DNA of 64,000 nucleotides from Bradyrhizobium sp. Gha. GTDB lineage: Bacteria; Pseudomonadota; Alphaproteobacteria; Rhizobiales; Xanthobacteraceae. Both the position numbers and the translations under genes were made by a program. Below the pieces are notes generated by a model, which ran no database searches, had not been told where the DNA came from, and saw nothing but the letters and a program-made list of their open reading frames with translations. The stretch lies in NCBI RefSeq assembly GCF_900113735.1, contig NZ_FOQM01000035.1, forward strand, positions 17,316 through 81,315. The letters run 5' to 3'. How positions within the stretch are numbered: the first letter of the stretch is position 1; each line of letters begins with the position of its first letter. This document shows positions 17,683-26,793 of the stretch, piece after piece.

Positions 17683-18585
17683 ATGAAAATCGCCCTTGAT
17701 CCTTTCATGCACCGCCACCTGAGCCTCGAGCAACTACCCGTCAAGGTGAAGGAGCTTGGTTACGACTGGATCGAACTTTCTCCACGCGGGGATTTCCTCG
17801 AATGGTTCAAGGCGCCGCGCGTGTTCCCGGATCGTATCAAAACGTTCAAGCGCGCGCTGAAGAACGCGGGCGTCGGCGTCGCATCGCTTCTGCCGATGTA
17901 TCGCTGGGCCTCCAACGACGAGGCCGAACGTCAGGCTGCAGTCAAGCATTGGAAGCGTGCCATCCAGATCGCGGTCGAGATGGAGGTTGATGTGATGAAT
18001 TCCGAGTTCGGGCGCGGTCCGCATCCGGACAAGGGGTCGTGCTACTGCTGCCATACGGGCAGCATGATCGAAACCTGCGAGGATGCGTGGTGGCGCTCGG
18101 TGGAAGAACTGGTGCCGATGTTCGAAAAGGAAGGCATCACCCTGCATGTCGAACCGCACCCCGAAGATTGGTGCGAGACTCTGCAGCCCGCCGTGGACAT
18201 CATTCGAACCGTAAATTCGAAGAACGTCAAGTTTCTCTATTGCGCGCCGCATACTTTCTACTTCGGCGACGATACCAAGGCCATGCTGCGCGAATGCGCC
18301 GATGTGCTGGCCCACGTTCATGTCGGCGATACGTTCAACCACAAGGCCAGTTCGGGGCTGCGCTACATCCTCAATCCGCCGGGTACGCAGGCTCGGGTTC
18401 ACCAGCACCTCAACATCGGCCAAGGCGAAGTGCCGTGGGACGACTTCTTCGGGACGCTCGCGGAGGTCGGCTTCGACGGGATCATGACCGCCTGCGTCTT
18501 CGCGTGGGAAGACAGGGCAGACGAGAGCGGCAAGTTCATGCGGCAAGAGATGCAGCGTTACGTCGACAAGTACTGGAAGAAATAG
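17683..18585 (+). CDS. IolH-like sugar phosphate isomerase/epimerase (TIM barrel)
   Basis: This 300-residue protein belongs to the xylose-isomerase-like TIM-barrel (AP-endonuclease 2) superfamily and resembles IolH of bacterial inositol clusters. It begins MKIALDPFMHR and shows LHVEPHPEDW (metal-ligand Glu and His) and DVLAHVHVGDTFNH (metal-binding His and Asp). The start is 33 bases after the terminator. IolH has a poorly defined role in inositol catabolism. The cluster contains three proteins of this fold, so they probably act on successive keto-inositol intermediates. The fold is clear; the exact reaction is not. Confidence 0.75.
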   Translation: MKIALDPFMHRHLSLEQLPVKVKELGYDWIELSPRGDFLEWFKAPRVFPDRIKTFKRALKNAGVGVASLLPMYRWASNDEAERQAAVKHWKRAIQIAVEMEVDVMNSEFGRGPHPDKGSCYCCHTGSMIETCEDAWWRSVEELVPMFEKEGITLHVEPHPEDWCETLQPAVDIIRTVNSKNVKFLYCAPHTFYFGDDTKAMLRECADVLAHVHVGDTFNHKASSGLRYILNPPGTQARVHQHLNIGQGEVPWDDFFGTLAEVGFDGIMTACVFAWEDRADESGKFMRQEMQRYVDKYWKK

Positions 18586-18720
18586 CCGAAAGAGGCCGCA
18601 ATAGTCCGCGTGAACTAGCGCGCGCGACTTCAACAAGAACCTTGCGTGCGCGGCCGGACTTCCCGCTGCACGGCGGAGTTTTGTCAACCAAACCCGGCCA
18701 AAGCCGCAGGAGAAAAAAGA

Positions 18721-19893
18721 ATGCTAAATGGCGAGAAACTCATAAGTCGGCCCCTGCGCTGGGGCATGGTCGGCGGCGGCCGCACCGGGCAGGTGGGATA
18801 CAAGCACCGAACCGGTGCCCTGCGCGACGGCACATACCAGCTGGTGTGCGGCGCCTTTGATCTCGATGCGGCGCGCGGTCGCGATTTCGGCGTGAGCCTG
18901 GGCCTCGAGGCGGGTCGTTGCTATGCCGACTACAAGGAACTGATCGCGAAGGAAACGGCGCGCGAGGACGGCGTTGAGGCCGTCACGATCGCCACGCCGA
19001 ACTTCTCCCACTACGAAATCACCAAGGCGTGTCTCGATGCCGGGCTGCATGTGATCTGCGAAAAGCCGCTGTTCTTCACGGTGGCCGAATGCGAGGAGAT
19101 CGAGAAGCTTGCCGAGAAAGAGGGCCTGATTGTCGGCGTGACCTACGGCTACACAGGTCACCCGCTGGTGCATCAGATGGCAGCGATGGTCGCCAAGGGC
19201 ACGCTGGGCGAGATCCGCATCGTGGACCTGCAATACACGCACGGTTTCAACGCGAGCGACGACGCAGGCGCGCCCGAAGCCGTGAAGTGGCGCACCAATC
19301 CCCTGACCGCCGGGCCGACCTTCGTGCTGGGCGATATCGGCACGCATCTCTACTACCTTTCCGAAATCGTGTTGCCGCATCTCAAAGTCGAAAAGCTGCT
19401 GTGCGATCGCAAGGCCTTCATTCCGAGTCGTGCGCCGCTCGAGGACCACGCCACCGTACTCATGCACTATGACAACGGCGCGCGCGGCCGCCTTTGGGTG
19501 TCGTCTGTGAACGCGGGCAATATGGGATCGCAGCGTTGCCGCTTCGTTGGCTCCAAGGCCTCGGTCGAATGGTCCGACAGCCATCCCGATCAGCTGCTCT
19601 ATGACGTGCAGGGCGAACCGAACCGCATCCTGCATCACGGCATGCCCTATCTCGAAGAAGAAGGCCTTGCCATCGATCGCATGGGTGCGCTGCATACCGA
19701 AGGTCTCGGCGATAGCTGGTCGAACATCTACCTGTGGATCGCGCAGGCGATCGACGCGAAGAAACGCGGCGACGAAGCCTTCCTGAAGGGGCATCATTAC
19801 CCGGGGATCAAGGCCGGTACCGAAGGTGTTCGCTGGCTGGAAAATTGCGTCCGTTCGGCTGATGCCGGCTCGGCCTGGGTTGAATTCAAGTAG
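18721..19893 (+). CDS. Gfo/Idh/MocA-family oxidoreductase, inositol dehydrogenase-like
   Basis: This 390-residue NAD(P)-dependent dehydrogenase has an N-terminal Rossmann domain (GMVGGGRTGQVGYKH), the family's catalytic CEKPL motif (HVICEKPLFFTV) and a C-terminal GFO_IDH_MocA_C domain with GDIGTHLYYL, where the conserved His is found. In an iol cluster it is the best candidate for oxidising an inositol isomer to an inosose, the step done by IolG or IolW. It is longer than IolG (about 330-340 residues), which suggests another inositol isomer or derivative. I chose ATG 18721 for its AGGAG leader; an earlier in-frame ATG (18646) has no such leader. Confidence 0.82.
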   Translation: MLNGEKLISRPLRWGMVGGGRTGQVGYKHRTGALRDGTYQLVCGAFDLDAARGRDFGVSLGLEAGRCYADYKELIAKETAREDGVEAVTIATPNFSHYEITKACLDAGLHVICEKPLFFTVAECEEIEKLAEKEGLIVGVTYGYTGHPLVHQMAAMVAKGTLGEIRIVDLQYTHGFNASDDAGAPEAVKWRTNPLTAGPTFVLGDIGTHLYYLSEIVLPHLKVEKLLCDRKAFIPSRAPLEDHATVLMHYDNGARGRLWVSSVNAGNMGSQRCRFVGSKASVEWSDSHPDQLLYDVQGEPNRILHHGMPYLEEEGLAIDRMGALHTEGLGDSWSNIYLWIAQAIDAKKRGDEAFLKGHHYPGIKAGTEGVRWLENCVRSADAGSAWVEFK

Positions 19894-19922
19894 CTTCTGC
19901 CGCTCCGTTGGACGGGATCAAC

Positions 19923-20864
19923 ATGAAACTGTCTATCTGCACTGACGTGATGGGCGACCTTTCCTTCACCGATATGCTCGATAAATGCGTCAAGCTCGGC
20001 GTCGAGGGCATCGAAATGACCGGCGGAGGTTGGTCCCGCGCGCCGCATTTCAGGGCCGACGAGCTTCTTGCCGATAAGGCGCTGCTCAAGAGCAGGCTGA
20101 AGGAGATCAAGGCGCGCGGCCTCGAAATCGCGGCGCTCAACTGCTCGGCCAACCCTCTCGATCCCGGCGAAATAGGCAAACGTCACCGCAAGGAGATGAG
20201 GGACACCATCCAGCTTGCCGGTGAAGTCGGCGTCAGCACGATCGTGGCGATGTCGGGTCTGCCCGAAGCGGCACCCGGGGATATGGTCCCCAACTGGCTG
20301 GTTTATACCAAGAGCTGGCCCGACGAGATGCCGGAGCGCGACCGCTATCAGTGGGAAGAGCGGGCTTTTCCGTTGTGGCGCGATCTGGTGAGGCTGGCTG
20401 ACGAGGTGGGCGTCGAAAAATATGCGATCGAGAACTTCTCGGCGATGCTGGTGTGGAATCCCGAGACCCTGTTTCGCCTCCGCAAGGAAGTCGGCCCCAA
20501 AGTGGGCATGAACCTCGATCCGTCGCACCTGATGTGGATGGGGGCAGATCCAATCGCATCCGCTCGCGCGCTGGGCAAAGCGATTCATCATTGCCACGGC
20601 AAGGACGCCCGTATCGAGCGCGGGCTCGCTGACGTGAACGGCCTTCTCGAATTGAAGGAGGTCACCGACTTTGCGAACCGCAGTTGGAATTACGTTGCCG
20701 TCGGCGCGGGCCGTGATTTGCAGTGGTGGAAGGAGTTCTTCTCGGTCGTTCGCATGTGCGGCTACAATGGCTGGGTGAGCCTCGAGATGGAAGATTTCAC
20801 CATGTCCACCGAGGCAGGCATCCGGTCCTCCATCGAGGCATTGCAGGCCACCATCAGCCGTTGA
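19923..20864 (+). CDS. Sugar phosphate isomerase/epimerase (TIM barrel), inositol cluster
   Basis: This 313-residue protein is another xylose-isomerase-like TIM-barrel enzyme. Metal ligands can be read in KYAIENFSAML (Glu), GMNLDPSHLMWMG (Asp and His), AIHHCHGKD (His) and VSLEMED (Glu). ATG 19923 is preferred because the conserved beta-strand KLSICTDV then starts the protein; ATG 19908 is an alternative five codons upstream. It is a candidate keto-inositol epimerase/isomerase or a second dehydratase. The specific reaction is not recognisable. Confidence 0.75.
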   Translation: MKLSICTDVMGDLSFTDMLDKCVKLGVEGIEMTGGGWSRAPHFRADELLADKALLKSRLKEIKARGLEIAALNCSANPLDPGEIGKRHRKEMRDTIQLAGEVGVSTIVAMSGLPEAAPGDMVPNWLVYTKSWPDEMPERDRYQWEERAFPLWRDLVRLADEVGVEKYAIENFSAMLVWNPETLFRLRKEVGPKVGMNLDPSHLMWMGADPIASARALGKAIHHCHGKDARIERGLADVNGLLELKEVTDFANRSWNYVAVGAGRDLQWWKEFFSVVRMCGYNGWVSLEMEDFTMSTEAGIRSSIEALQATISR

Positions 20865-20913
20865 TTCCAGCCCCCGGTCATGCGCGGCGTGGCCCTGTTC
20901 GCTTGAGGACGAG

Positions 20914-21843
20914 ATGACTGCTCCGATCACCATAACTACCGCGCCCTGTTGCTGGGGCGTCGATGACGTGAAGAATCCACATCTGCCCCACTGGGAAAAA
21001 GTGCTGGACGAGGCGCGGGCCGCCGGCTTCGGCGGGCTGGAGCTTGGGCCTTACGGCTACCTGCCGCTCGACCTTGATCTTGTTTCGGCGGCGCTAGAAA
21101 AGCGCGGGTTGAGGATTGTCGCCGGTACGATCTTCGATGATCTGGTTTCGCCTGCAAACCGCGACAACCTCCTGCGCCAGACCGACGAAATCTGCGCGCT
21201 GATAACGCAACTGCCGAAGCCCATTGCGCATGCCGGGCAGCGCTTCGCCGCGCCCTATCTGACCGTCATGGACTGGGGCCATAGCGAGCGCGACTATGCC
21301 GCGGGGCATTCGGACCGCGCCTCTCGCCTTGGAGGTGCCGCATGGGAGGGGATGGTCGACAACATCCGTGCTATCGCCGCGTTGGCCCGTGACAAATATG
21401 GTGTGCGCGCCACCATCCACCCACATGCCGGCGGCCATATCGAATTTGCCGACGAGCTGGAGCGTATCGTAAACGATATTCCCGCCGACCTGGCCGGTCT
21501 TTGCCTCGACACCGGGCATATGGCCTATTCCGGCATGGACCCGGTTGCCACCCTGCGCCGCTACTGGGATCGCGTTGATTACATCCATTTCAAGGACATT
21601 GACGTCAAGGTCTACCAAGAAGTGATGCGCGAGCGCATCCGCTTCTTCGATGCCTGCGCCAAGGGGGTCATGTGTCCGATCGGGCGCGGCTCGATCGATT
21701 ATCCGGCGATCCATTCGTTTCTCACCGAATTGGGCTATGGTGGCTACATCACCATCGAACAGGAACGTGACCCGCGTAACACGGGCAGCATCCTGGATGA
21801 CCTGGCGGCCAGCCGGACCTTTTTGGCGCGGACTGGCTTCTGA
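20914..21843 (+). CDS. IolE-like inosose dehydratase (TIM barrel)
   Basis: This 309-residue protein resembles IolE, the 2-keto-myo-inositol dehydratase. That enzyme makes 3D-(3,5/4)-trihydroxycyclohexane-1,2-dione, the substrate of IolD. The N-terminus TTAPCCWGVDD and the following DEARAAGFGGLELGPYGY match the IolE pattern. Later ATIHPHAGGHIE, LCLDTGHMAYSG and YIHFKDID carry the metal-binding Glu, Asp and His. It sits 19 bases before iolC. Of the three TIM-barrel genes here it is the best candidate for the dehydratase. Confidence 0.75.
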   Translation: MTAPITITTAPCCWGVDDVKNPHLPHWEKVLDEARAAGFGGLELGPYGYLPLDLDLVSAALEKRGLRIVAGTIFDDLVSPANRDNLLRQTDEICALITQLPKPIAHAGQRFAAPYLTVMDWGHSERDYAAGHSDRASRLGGAAWEGMVDNIRAIAALARDKYGVRATIHPHAGGHIEFADELERIVNDIPADLAGLCLDTGHMAYSGMDPVATLRRYWDRVDYIHFKDIDVKVYQEVMRERIRFFDACAKGVMCPIGRGSIDYPAIHSFLTELGYGGYITIEQERDPRNTGSILDDLAASRTFLARTGF

Positions 21844-21861
21844 GAGGCGGGGAGACCTGAA

Positions 21862-23784
21862 ATGAAATCGTTAGACGTGATCACCATTGGCCGGTCCTCG
21901 GTCGATCTGTATGGAGCCCAGGTTGGTGGTCGCCTCGAGGATATGGGGTCGTTCAACAAATATATCGGCGGTTCTCCGACCAATATCGCCTGCGGGGCGG
22001 CACGGCTCGGCTTGAAATCCGGCCTGATTACGCGCGTAGGCGACGAGCATATGGGCCGATTCATCCGCGAACAACTCGTACGCGAAGGTGTGGATGTCAG
22101 GGGGGTCGTGACCGACCCCGAACGGCTGACAGCGCTCGTGCTTCTCGGCATCCGCGATGAGGAGCACTTCCCGCTGATCTTCTATCGCGAGAACTGCGCC
22201 GACATGGCGCTCAGCGAGGACGACATCCATGAAGACTATATCGCCTCGGCGCGCGCACTCGTTGTGACGGGCACGCATTTGAGCAACCCTCGAACCGAGG
22301 CCGCGGTCTTGAAGGCGCTGGCGCTCGCCCGCAAGAACGGGCTGCGGACCGCGCTCGACATCGACTATCGCCCGAACTTGTGGGGCGTGGCCGGTCACGG
22401 CGAAGGCGAAAGCCGCTTCGTTGAAAGCAGGAAGGTTACGGCAAAGCTGCAGTCGACGCTGCATCTGTTCGATCTGATCGTCGGCACGGAAGAGGAGTTC
22501 CACATTGCTGGCGGCGCGACCAATACGCTTGAAGCGTTGCGCGCGGTACGCCAGGTTTCCGGCGCCACGCTCATATGCAAGCGCGGTGCTGCGGGCGCGG
22601 CGGCTTACGTGGGCGCTATCCCGGGCAGACTGGACGACGGGCAAACCGGTCCTGGTTTCCCGATCGAGGTCTTCAACGTGCTGGGGGCAGGCGACGGCTT
22701 CTTCGCCGGCCTGTTGAAGGGTTGGCTGGAGGACGCTGACTGGCCGACGGCGCTGAAATATGCCAACGCCTGCGGTGCGTTTGCGGTCTCGCGCCACGGA
22801 TGCACGCCGGCCTATCCATCGCTGGAAGAACTGAACTTCTTCCTTGAACGCGGAATCAAGCGGCCCGATTTGCGGAACGATCGCGAGCTCGAACAGATTC
22901 ACTGGTCGACAAACCGCCATCGCAATCATGCAGGTGACTGGTCGGAGTGCCGGGTCTTCGCCTTCGACCACCGTGTGCAGCTTGAGGAAATGGCCGGCTA
23001 CACACTCGCAAAGGGCGCCGCATTCAAGGAGCTATGCCTGAAGGCCGCTCTGCAAGTTCAGGCCGGACGGCCTGGTTATGGCATCCTGTGCGACAACCGC
23101 ATTAGCCGGCGCGCTCTGCACGCGGCCGCGGGCACAGGCCTATGGATCGGACGGCCCTGCGAATGGCCGGGATCGCGGCCGCTCGCGCTCGAACCGGAAC
23201 TGGGGAGCGACTGCGGTGGGCTGGATGCATGGGCGCGCGAGAATGTCGTCAAAGTCTTGTGCTTCTGCCATCCGAAAGACGACGCAGTCACGCGCGCGAG
23301 CCAGGAAGCGACGGTGAAGCGCCTTTTCGAGGCGGCACGACGCAACGATCTGGAATTTCTGCTGGAGATCATTCCGTCCAAAGTAGGAGCGGTTGACGAC
23401 GAGACCACGGCGACCCTGATCCAGCAATTCTACGACATCGGCGTCTTTCCCGACTGGTGGAAGCTCGAGCCAATGAAAACTGCCGCCGCTTGGGCAAATT
23501 CCATTTCCGCGATCGAGAACAACGACCGTCACACGCGCGGCATCCTGGTGCTCGGACTCGATGCGCCGGAGACGGAATTGGCAGCGAGCTTCGAGGTCGC
23601 CGCCGGCTTTGATCTGGTCAAGGGCTTTGCCGTGGGCCGGACAATCTTCGGCGATGTGGCGCGGGGTTGGATGAGGGCCGAGGTAGAAGACGATGCGGCC
23701 GTTGCCGAGATGGCGAAACGCTATCAACGCCTGTGCTCGATCTGGGATGAGGCGAGGGCGGCCGCACGGGAGAAGGGGGCATGA
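21862..23784 (+). CDS. iolC: IolC 5-dehydro-2-deoxygluconokinase fused to DUF2090 aldolase-like domain
   Basis: This 640-residue protein joins two activities of inositol catabolism. Residues about 1-330 are a PfkB/ribokinase-family kinase, with GSVDLYG-like RSSVDLYGAQVGG, GGSPTNIACGAARLG and the catalytic loop NVLGAGDGFFAG (Asp278). It phosphorylates 5-dehydro-2-deoxy-D-gluconate. Residues about 345-640 are a DUF2090 domain (class-I aldolase-like, FAFDHRVQLEE), thought to cleave the phosphorylated product as IolJ does. This fusion is common in proteobacteria. The gene lies 18 bases after the IolE-like gene and overlaps iolD by four bases. Confidence 0.9.
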   Translation: MKSLDVITIGRSSVDLYGAQVGGRLEDMGSFNKYIGGSPTNIACGAARLGLKSGLITRVGDEHMGRFIREQLVREGVDVRGVVTDPERLTALVLLGIRDEEHFPLIFYRENCADMALSEDDIHEDYIASARALVVTGTHLSNPRTEAAVLKALALARKNGLRTALDIDYRPNLWGVAGHGEGESRFVESRKVTAKLQSTLHLFDLIVGTEEEFHIAGGATNTLEALRAVRQVSGATLICKRGAAGAAAYVGAIPGRLDDGQTGPGFPIEVFNVLGAGDGFFAGLLKGWLEDADWPTALKYANACGAFAVSRHGCTPAYPSLEELNFFLERGIKRPDLRNDRELEQIHWSTNRHRNHAGDWSECRVFAFDHRVQLEEMAGYTLAKGAAFKELCLKAALQVQAGRPGYGILCDNRISRRALHAAAGTGLWIGRPCEWPGSRPLALEPELGSDCGGLDAWARENVVKVLCFCHPKDDAVTRASQEATVKRLFEAARRNDLEFLLEIIPSKVGAVDDETTATLIQQFYDIGVFPDWWKLEPMKTAAAWANSISAIENNDRHTRGILVLGLDAPETELAASFEVAAGFDLVKGFAVGRTIFGDVARGWMRAEVEDDAAVAEMAKRYQRLCSIWDEARAAAREKGA

Positions 23785-25619
23785 CAAGGACAATTCGGCT
23801 GACGCCCGCGCAGGCGCTGGTACGTTGGCTTTCGGTACAGATGACTGAAGAGGATGAGCGCTTCATCGAAGGCGTCTGGGCCATCTTCGGGCATGGCAAC
23901 GTCGCCGGGCTGGGCGAGGCGTTGCACGGTATCGGCAAGGCGTTGCCCACATGGCGCGGACAGAACGAACAGACGATGGCCCATGCTGCTATCGCCTATG
24001 CCAAGACGAAAAGGCGTAGGCGCGCCCACGCAGTGACCTCTTCCATCGGGCCGGGGGCCACGAACCTGATTACGGCCGCTGCGCTTGCGCACGTCAACCG
24101 GCTGCCCGTGCTGTTCATCCCCGGCGATGTCTTTGCCAACCGCCGGCCCGATCCGGTGTTGCAGCAGATCGAGGATTTCGATGACGGCACGGTGAGCGCC
24201 AATGATGCCTTCCGCCCCGTCGTTCGCTATTTCGATCGCATCGCCCGGCCGGAGCATTTGCTGACCGCGCTGCCGCGCGCGCTCTCCGTGATGACCGATC
24301 CGGCAAATTGCGGGCCGGTGTGCCTCGGCTTCTGCCAAGACGTGCAGGCAGAGGCCTATGACTACCCGGAGAGCTTCTTCGAGCCCAGAGTGTGGCGTAT
24401 CCGCCGTCCTGAACCCGACCCGCGCGAGGTCGAAGATGTCGCGACCATGATCCGGGCGGCCCAGCACCCGGTGATCATATCGGGTGGGGGCGTGCTCTAT
24501 TCCGGGGCTGAAGACGTCCTTGCTGCATTTGCGGAACGGCACAACATCCCCTTCGTGGAGACCCAGGCCGGCAAGGGCGCAAACACGTGGGAAAACGCCT
24601 TCAATTTCGGCTCGCCCGGTGTTACCGGCTCGGAATGTGCCAATCGCTTGTGCGAGAAATCCGATCTCGTGATCGGCGTCGGCACGCGTTTTCAGGATTT
24701 CACCACCGGTTCCTGGGCGTTGTTCAAGAACGACCGGCGAAGGCTCGTCTCCATCAATCTGCATGGCTATGACGCCACCAAGCATGGTGCGACGCCGGTT
24801 GTCGGCGATGCGAAGGTGACGCTCGAAAAGCTGTCAGCCCTGTTGAAGGATTACAAAGTCCCGGCCTTCGATGCGCAATCGCGCAGCGATTGGCACGAGA
24901 CGGTGAAAAAGGTGACAGCCGCGCCGGAGGTCGATTCGACCAATTATCTCCCCACCGACGCTCAGGTGATCGGTGCCGTCCAACGGGTCGCCACCAAGGA
25001 AACAATAGTAATGTGCGCCGCCGGCACCATGCCGGGCGCCCTTCAAGTGTTGTGGCAGTCGGCGAAAGGCGGATACCACATGGAATATGGCTATTCCTGC
25101 ATGGGCTATGAAGTTGCGGGTGCCATGGGCATCAAGCTCGCGGCGCCCGAGAAGGAGGTCATCTGTTTCGTCGGCGATGGCTCCTACATGATGGCGAATT
25201 CCGAATTGACCACGGCCGTCATGCGGCGCGTGCCCTTCACGATCGTGCTGACCGACAATCGTGGCTATGGCTGTATCAACCGCCTGCAGGTCGAGTGCGG
25301 CGGAGCGGAGTTCAACAATTTGTATGAGGATTCCAACGTTGAGGTGCAGCCCGCGATCGATTTCGTGAACCATGCCCGGTCCATGGGCGCACATGCGGAG
25401 AAGGCGGCCAGCATCGCCGATCTGGAAGCAAAAATCGTTGCTGCGCGCGGGCGCAATACGCCAACCGTCATCGCGATTGACACTGATCCAGTGCCGGGGA
25501 CCGGTGCCGGTGGGCACTGGTGGGATGTCGCCGTGCCGCAGGCCGGTGGACCCGAGCGTCTTGAACGGGCGCGTGAACGCTATAACCGCAACCTCGCAAG
25601 ACAGCGTGCTTTCGGCTGA
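23781..25619 (+). CDS. iolD: IolD, 3D-(3,5/4)-trihydroxycyclohexane-1,2-dione acylhydrolase
   Basis: This 612-residue thiamine-diphosphate enzyme opens the cyclohexane-dione ring to 5-deoxy-D-glucuronate. It has the acetolactate-synthase architecture: an N-terminal pyrimidine-binding domain with Glu63 in WRGQNEQTM, a central domain (IISGGGVLYSGAEDV) and a C-terminal diphosphate-binding domain with GDGSYMMANSEL. The N-terminal LTPAQALVRWL and GIGKALPTWRGQNEQ are typical of IolD. The start overlaps iolC by four bases. Length matches the family. Confidence 0.94.
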   Translation: MTRTIRLTPAQALVRWLSVQMTEEDERFIEGVWAIFGHGNVAGLGEALHGIGKALPTWRGQNEQTMAHAAIAYAKTKRRRRAHAVTSSIGPGATNLITAAALAHVNRLPVLFIPGDVFANRRPDPVLQQIEDFDDGTVSANDAFRPVVRYFDRIARPEHLLTALPRALSVMTDPANCGPVCLGFCQDVQAEAYDYPESFFEPRVWRIRRPEPDPREVEDVATMIRAAQHPVIISGGGVLYSGAEDVLAAFAERHNIPFVETQAGKGANTWENAFNFGSPGVTGSECANRLCEKSDLVIGVGTRFQDFTTGSWALFKNDRRRLVSINLHGYDATKHGATPVVGDAKVTLEKLSALLKDYKVPAFDAQSRSDWHETVKKVTAAPEVDSTNYLPTDAQVIGAVQRVATKETIVMCAAGTMPGALQVLWQSAKGGYHMEYGYSCMGYEVAGAMGIKLAAPEKEVICFVGDGSYMMANSELTTAVMRRVPFTIVLTDNRGYGCINRLQVECGGAEFNNLYEDSNVEVQPAIDFVNHARSMGAHAEKAASIADLEAKIVAARGRNTPTVIAIDTDPVPGTGAGGHWWDVAVPQAGGPERLERARERYNRNLARQRAFG

Positions 25620-25648
25620 TCGGTGTGGGCGAACCCGGAGGAGGGCGA

Positions 25649-26455
25649 ATGAACAATCTGTTGCGCAGGCCCTTTGGCACTCATGGCAAGGTCCATGAGA
25701 TCACCCCAGTCAGCGCCGGCTGGCGCTATGTTGGTTTTTCACTCTACCGGCTGCGCGCGGGGGAACGCGCGGCCGAAGAGACTGGCGACCGCGAAGTCAT
25801 TCTGGTGATGGTCGAGGGCAGGGCTGCCATGACCGCGGCCGGCCAGGATTGGGACGTGCTTGGCGAACGGATGAATGTGTTCGAGAGGACCCCACCGCAT
25901 TGCCTCTATGTGCCGAATGCCGAGAGATGGGAGGCCGTGGCCGAGACCGACTGTACCATTGCCGTCTGCTCCGCCCCCGGACGGGGTGGACACAAGGCGC
26001 GCCGGGTAGGGCCCGATGGCATCATGCTTACCGAGCGCGGTAGGGGCACCAATACGCGCTACATCAACAATATCGCCATGGAGAATGCGGATTATTGCGA
26101 CTCGCTCCTCGTGACCGAAGTCTTTACGCCCGCCGGGCACTGGTCGAGCTATCCCTCCCATCGTCATGACGAAGACGACTACCCCCGCATAACTTATCTG
26201 GAAGAGACTTATTTCCACCGGATCAATCCCGGAAGCGGTTTTGGCATTCAGCGCGTCTACACCGACGATCTGCAACTGAACGAGACCATGGCCGTGCATG
26301 ACGGCGACGTAGTCCTGGTGCCGCGCGGACACCATCCGTGCGGCGCGCCCTACGGATTCGAGATGTACTATCTCAACGTTATGGCAGGCCCTCTGCGCAA
26401 ATGGCGTTTTGTTCCAAGCGCTGCCGTCGAGTGGATATTGAAACGGGATGCCTGA
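25649..26455 (+). CDS. iolB: IolB, 5-deoxy-glucuronate isomerase
   Basis: This 268-residue bicupin converts 5-deoxy-D-glucuronate to 5-dehydro-2-deoxy-D-gluconate, the substrate of IolC. The metal-binding pattern WSSYPSHRHDEDDYPR and LEETYFHRINP lies in the middle, and the C-terminus shows VLVPRGHHPCGAPYGFEMYYLNVMAG, characteristic of IolB. I chose ATG 25649, which has a GGAGGAGGG leader; an upstream in-frame start at 25625 would add only MGEPGGGR. It is the last gene of the locus. No iolA (methylmalonate-semialdehyde dehydrogenase) follows, so that step must be encoded elsewhere. Confidence 0.94.
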   Translation: MNNLLRRPFGTHGKVHEITPVSAGWRYVGFSLYRLRAGERAAEETGDREVILVMVEGRAAMTAAGQDWDVLGERMNVFERTPPHCLYVPNAERWEAVAETDCTIAVCSAPGRGGHKARRVGPDGIMLTERGRGTNTRYINNIAMENADYCDSLLVTEVFTPAGHWSSYPSHRHDEDDYPRITYLEETYFHRINPGSGFGIQRVYTDDLQLNETMAVHDGDVVLVPRGHHPCGAPYGFEMYYLNVMAGPLRKWRFVPSAAVEWILKRDA

Positions 26456-26793
26456 GAAAAGTACGGGCGGCTCGCATCGATCTTGAAAGTAACGCTGTCT
26501 CACGCGACTCGTCCGCGTGGCGCTATTTGGAAATGGCTCCTAAGCTATTGATATTGCTAACGCGTGTTTTGACCGTTTTTTTCCAAACGCGCGCTGAAAT
26601 CATTGAATAATCAAACAGATTTTGATTCCGCCATTCGGGTCCTGATCCGTTGCGCTCAAAAGGACAGTCAAGCCCTTGAGTTCATTACCTACAGAAGGCC
26701 GGTAGGCGCGGGTCCTTGGGGTGCGTTTGGAAACCGCTGCTAACTCTCCGCACAACCGTCCACTGCCACGCTCCTCAGGCGGTCAGCTCAAAG
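26456..26793. other. Intergenic stretch between iolB and the integrase remnant
   Basis: No gene is supported here. The base composition is visibly more AT-rich than in the iol genes. One imperfect stem (GCGTGTTT with AAACGCGC, about 26560-26596) is present but has no following T-run. The change in composition fits the start of mobile-element DNA. Confidence 0.4.
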
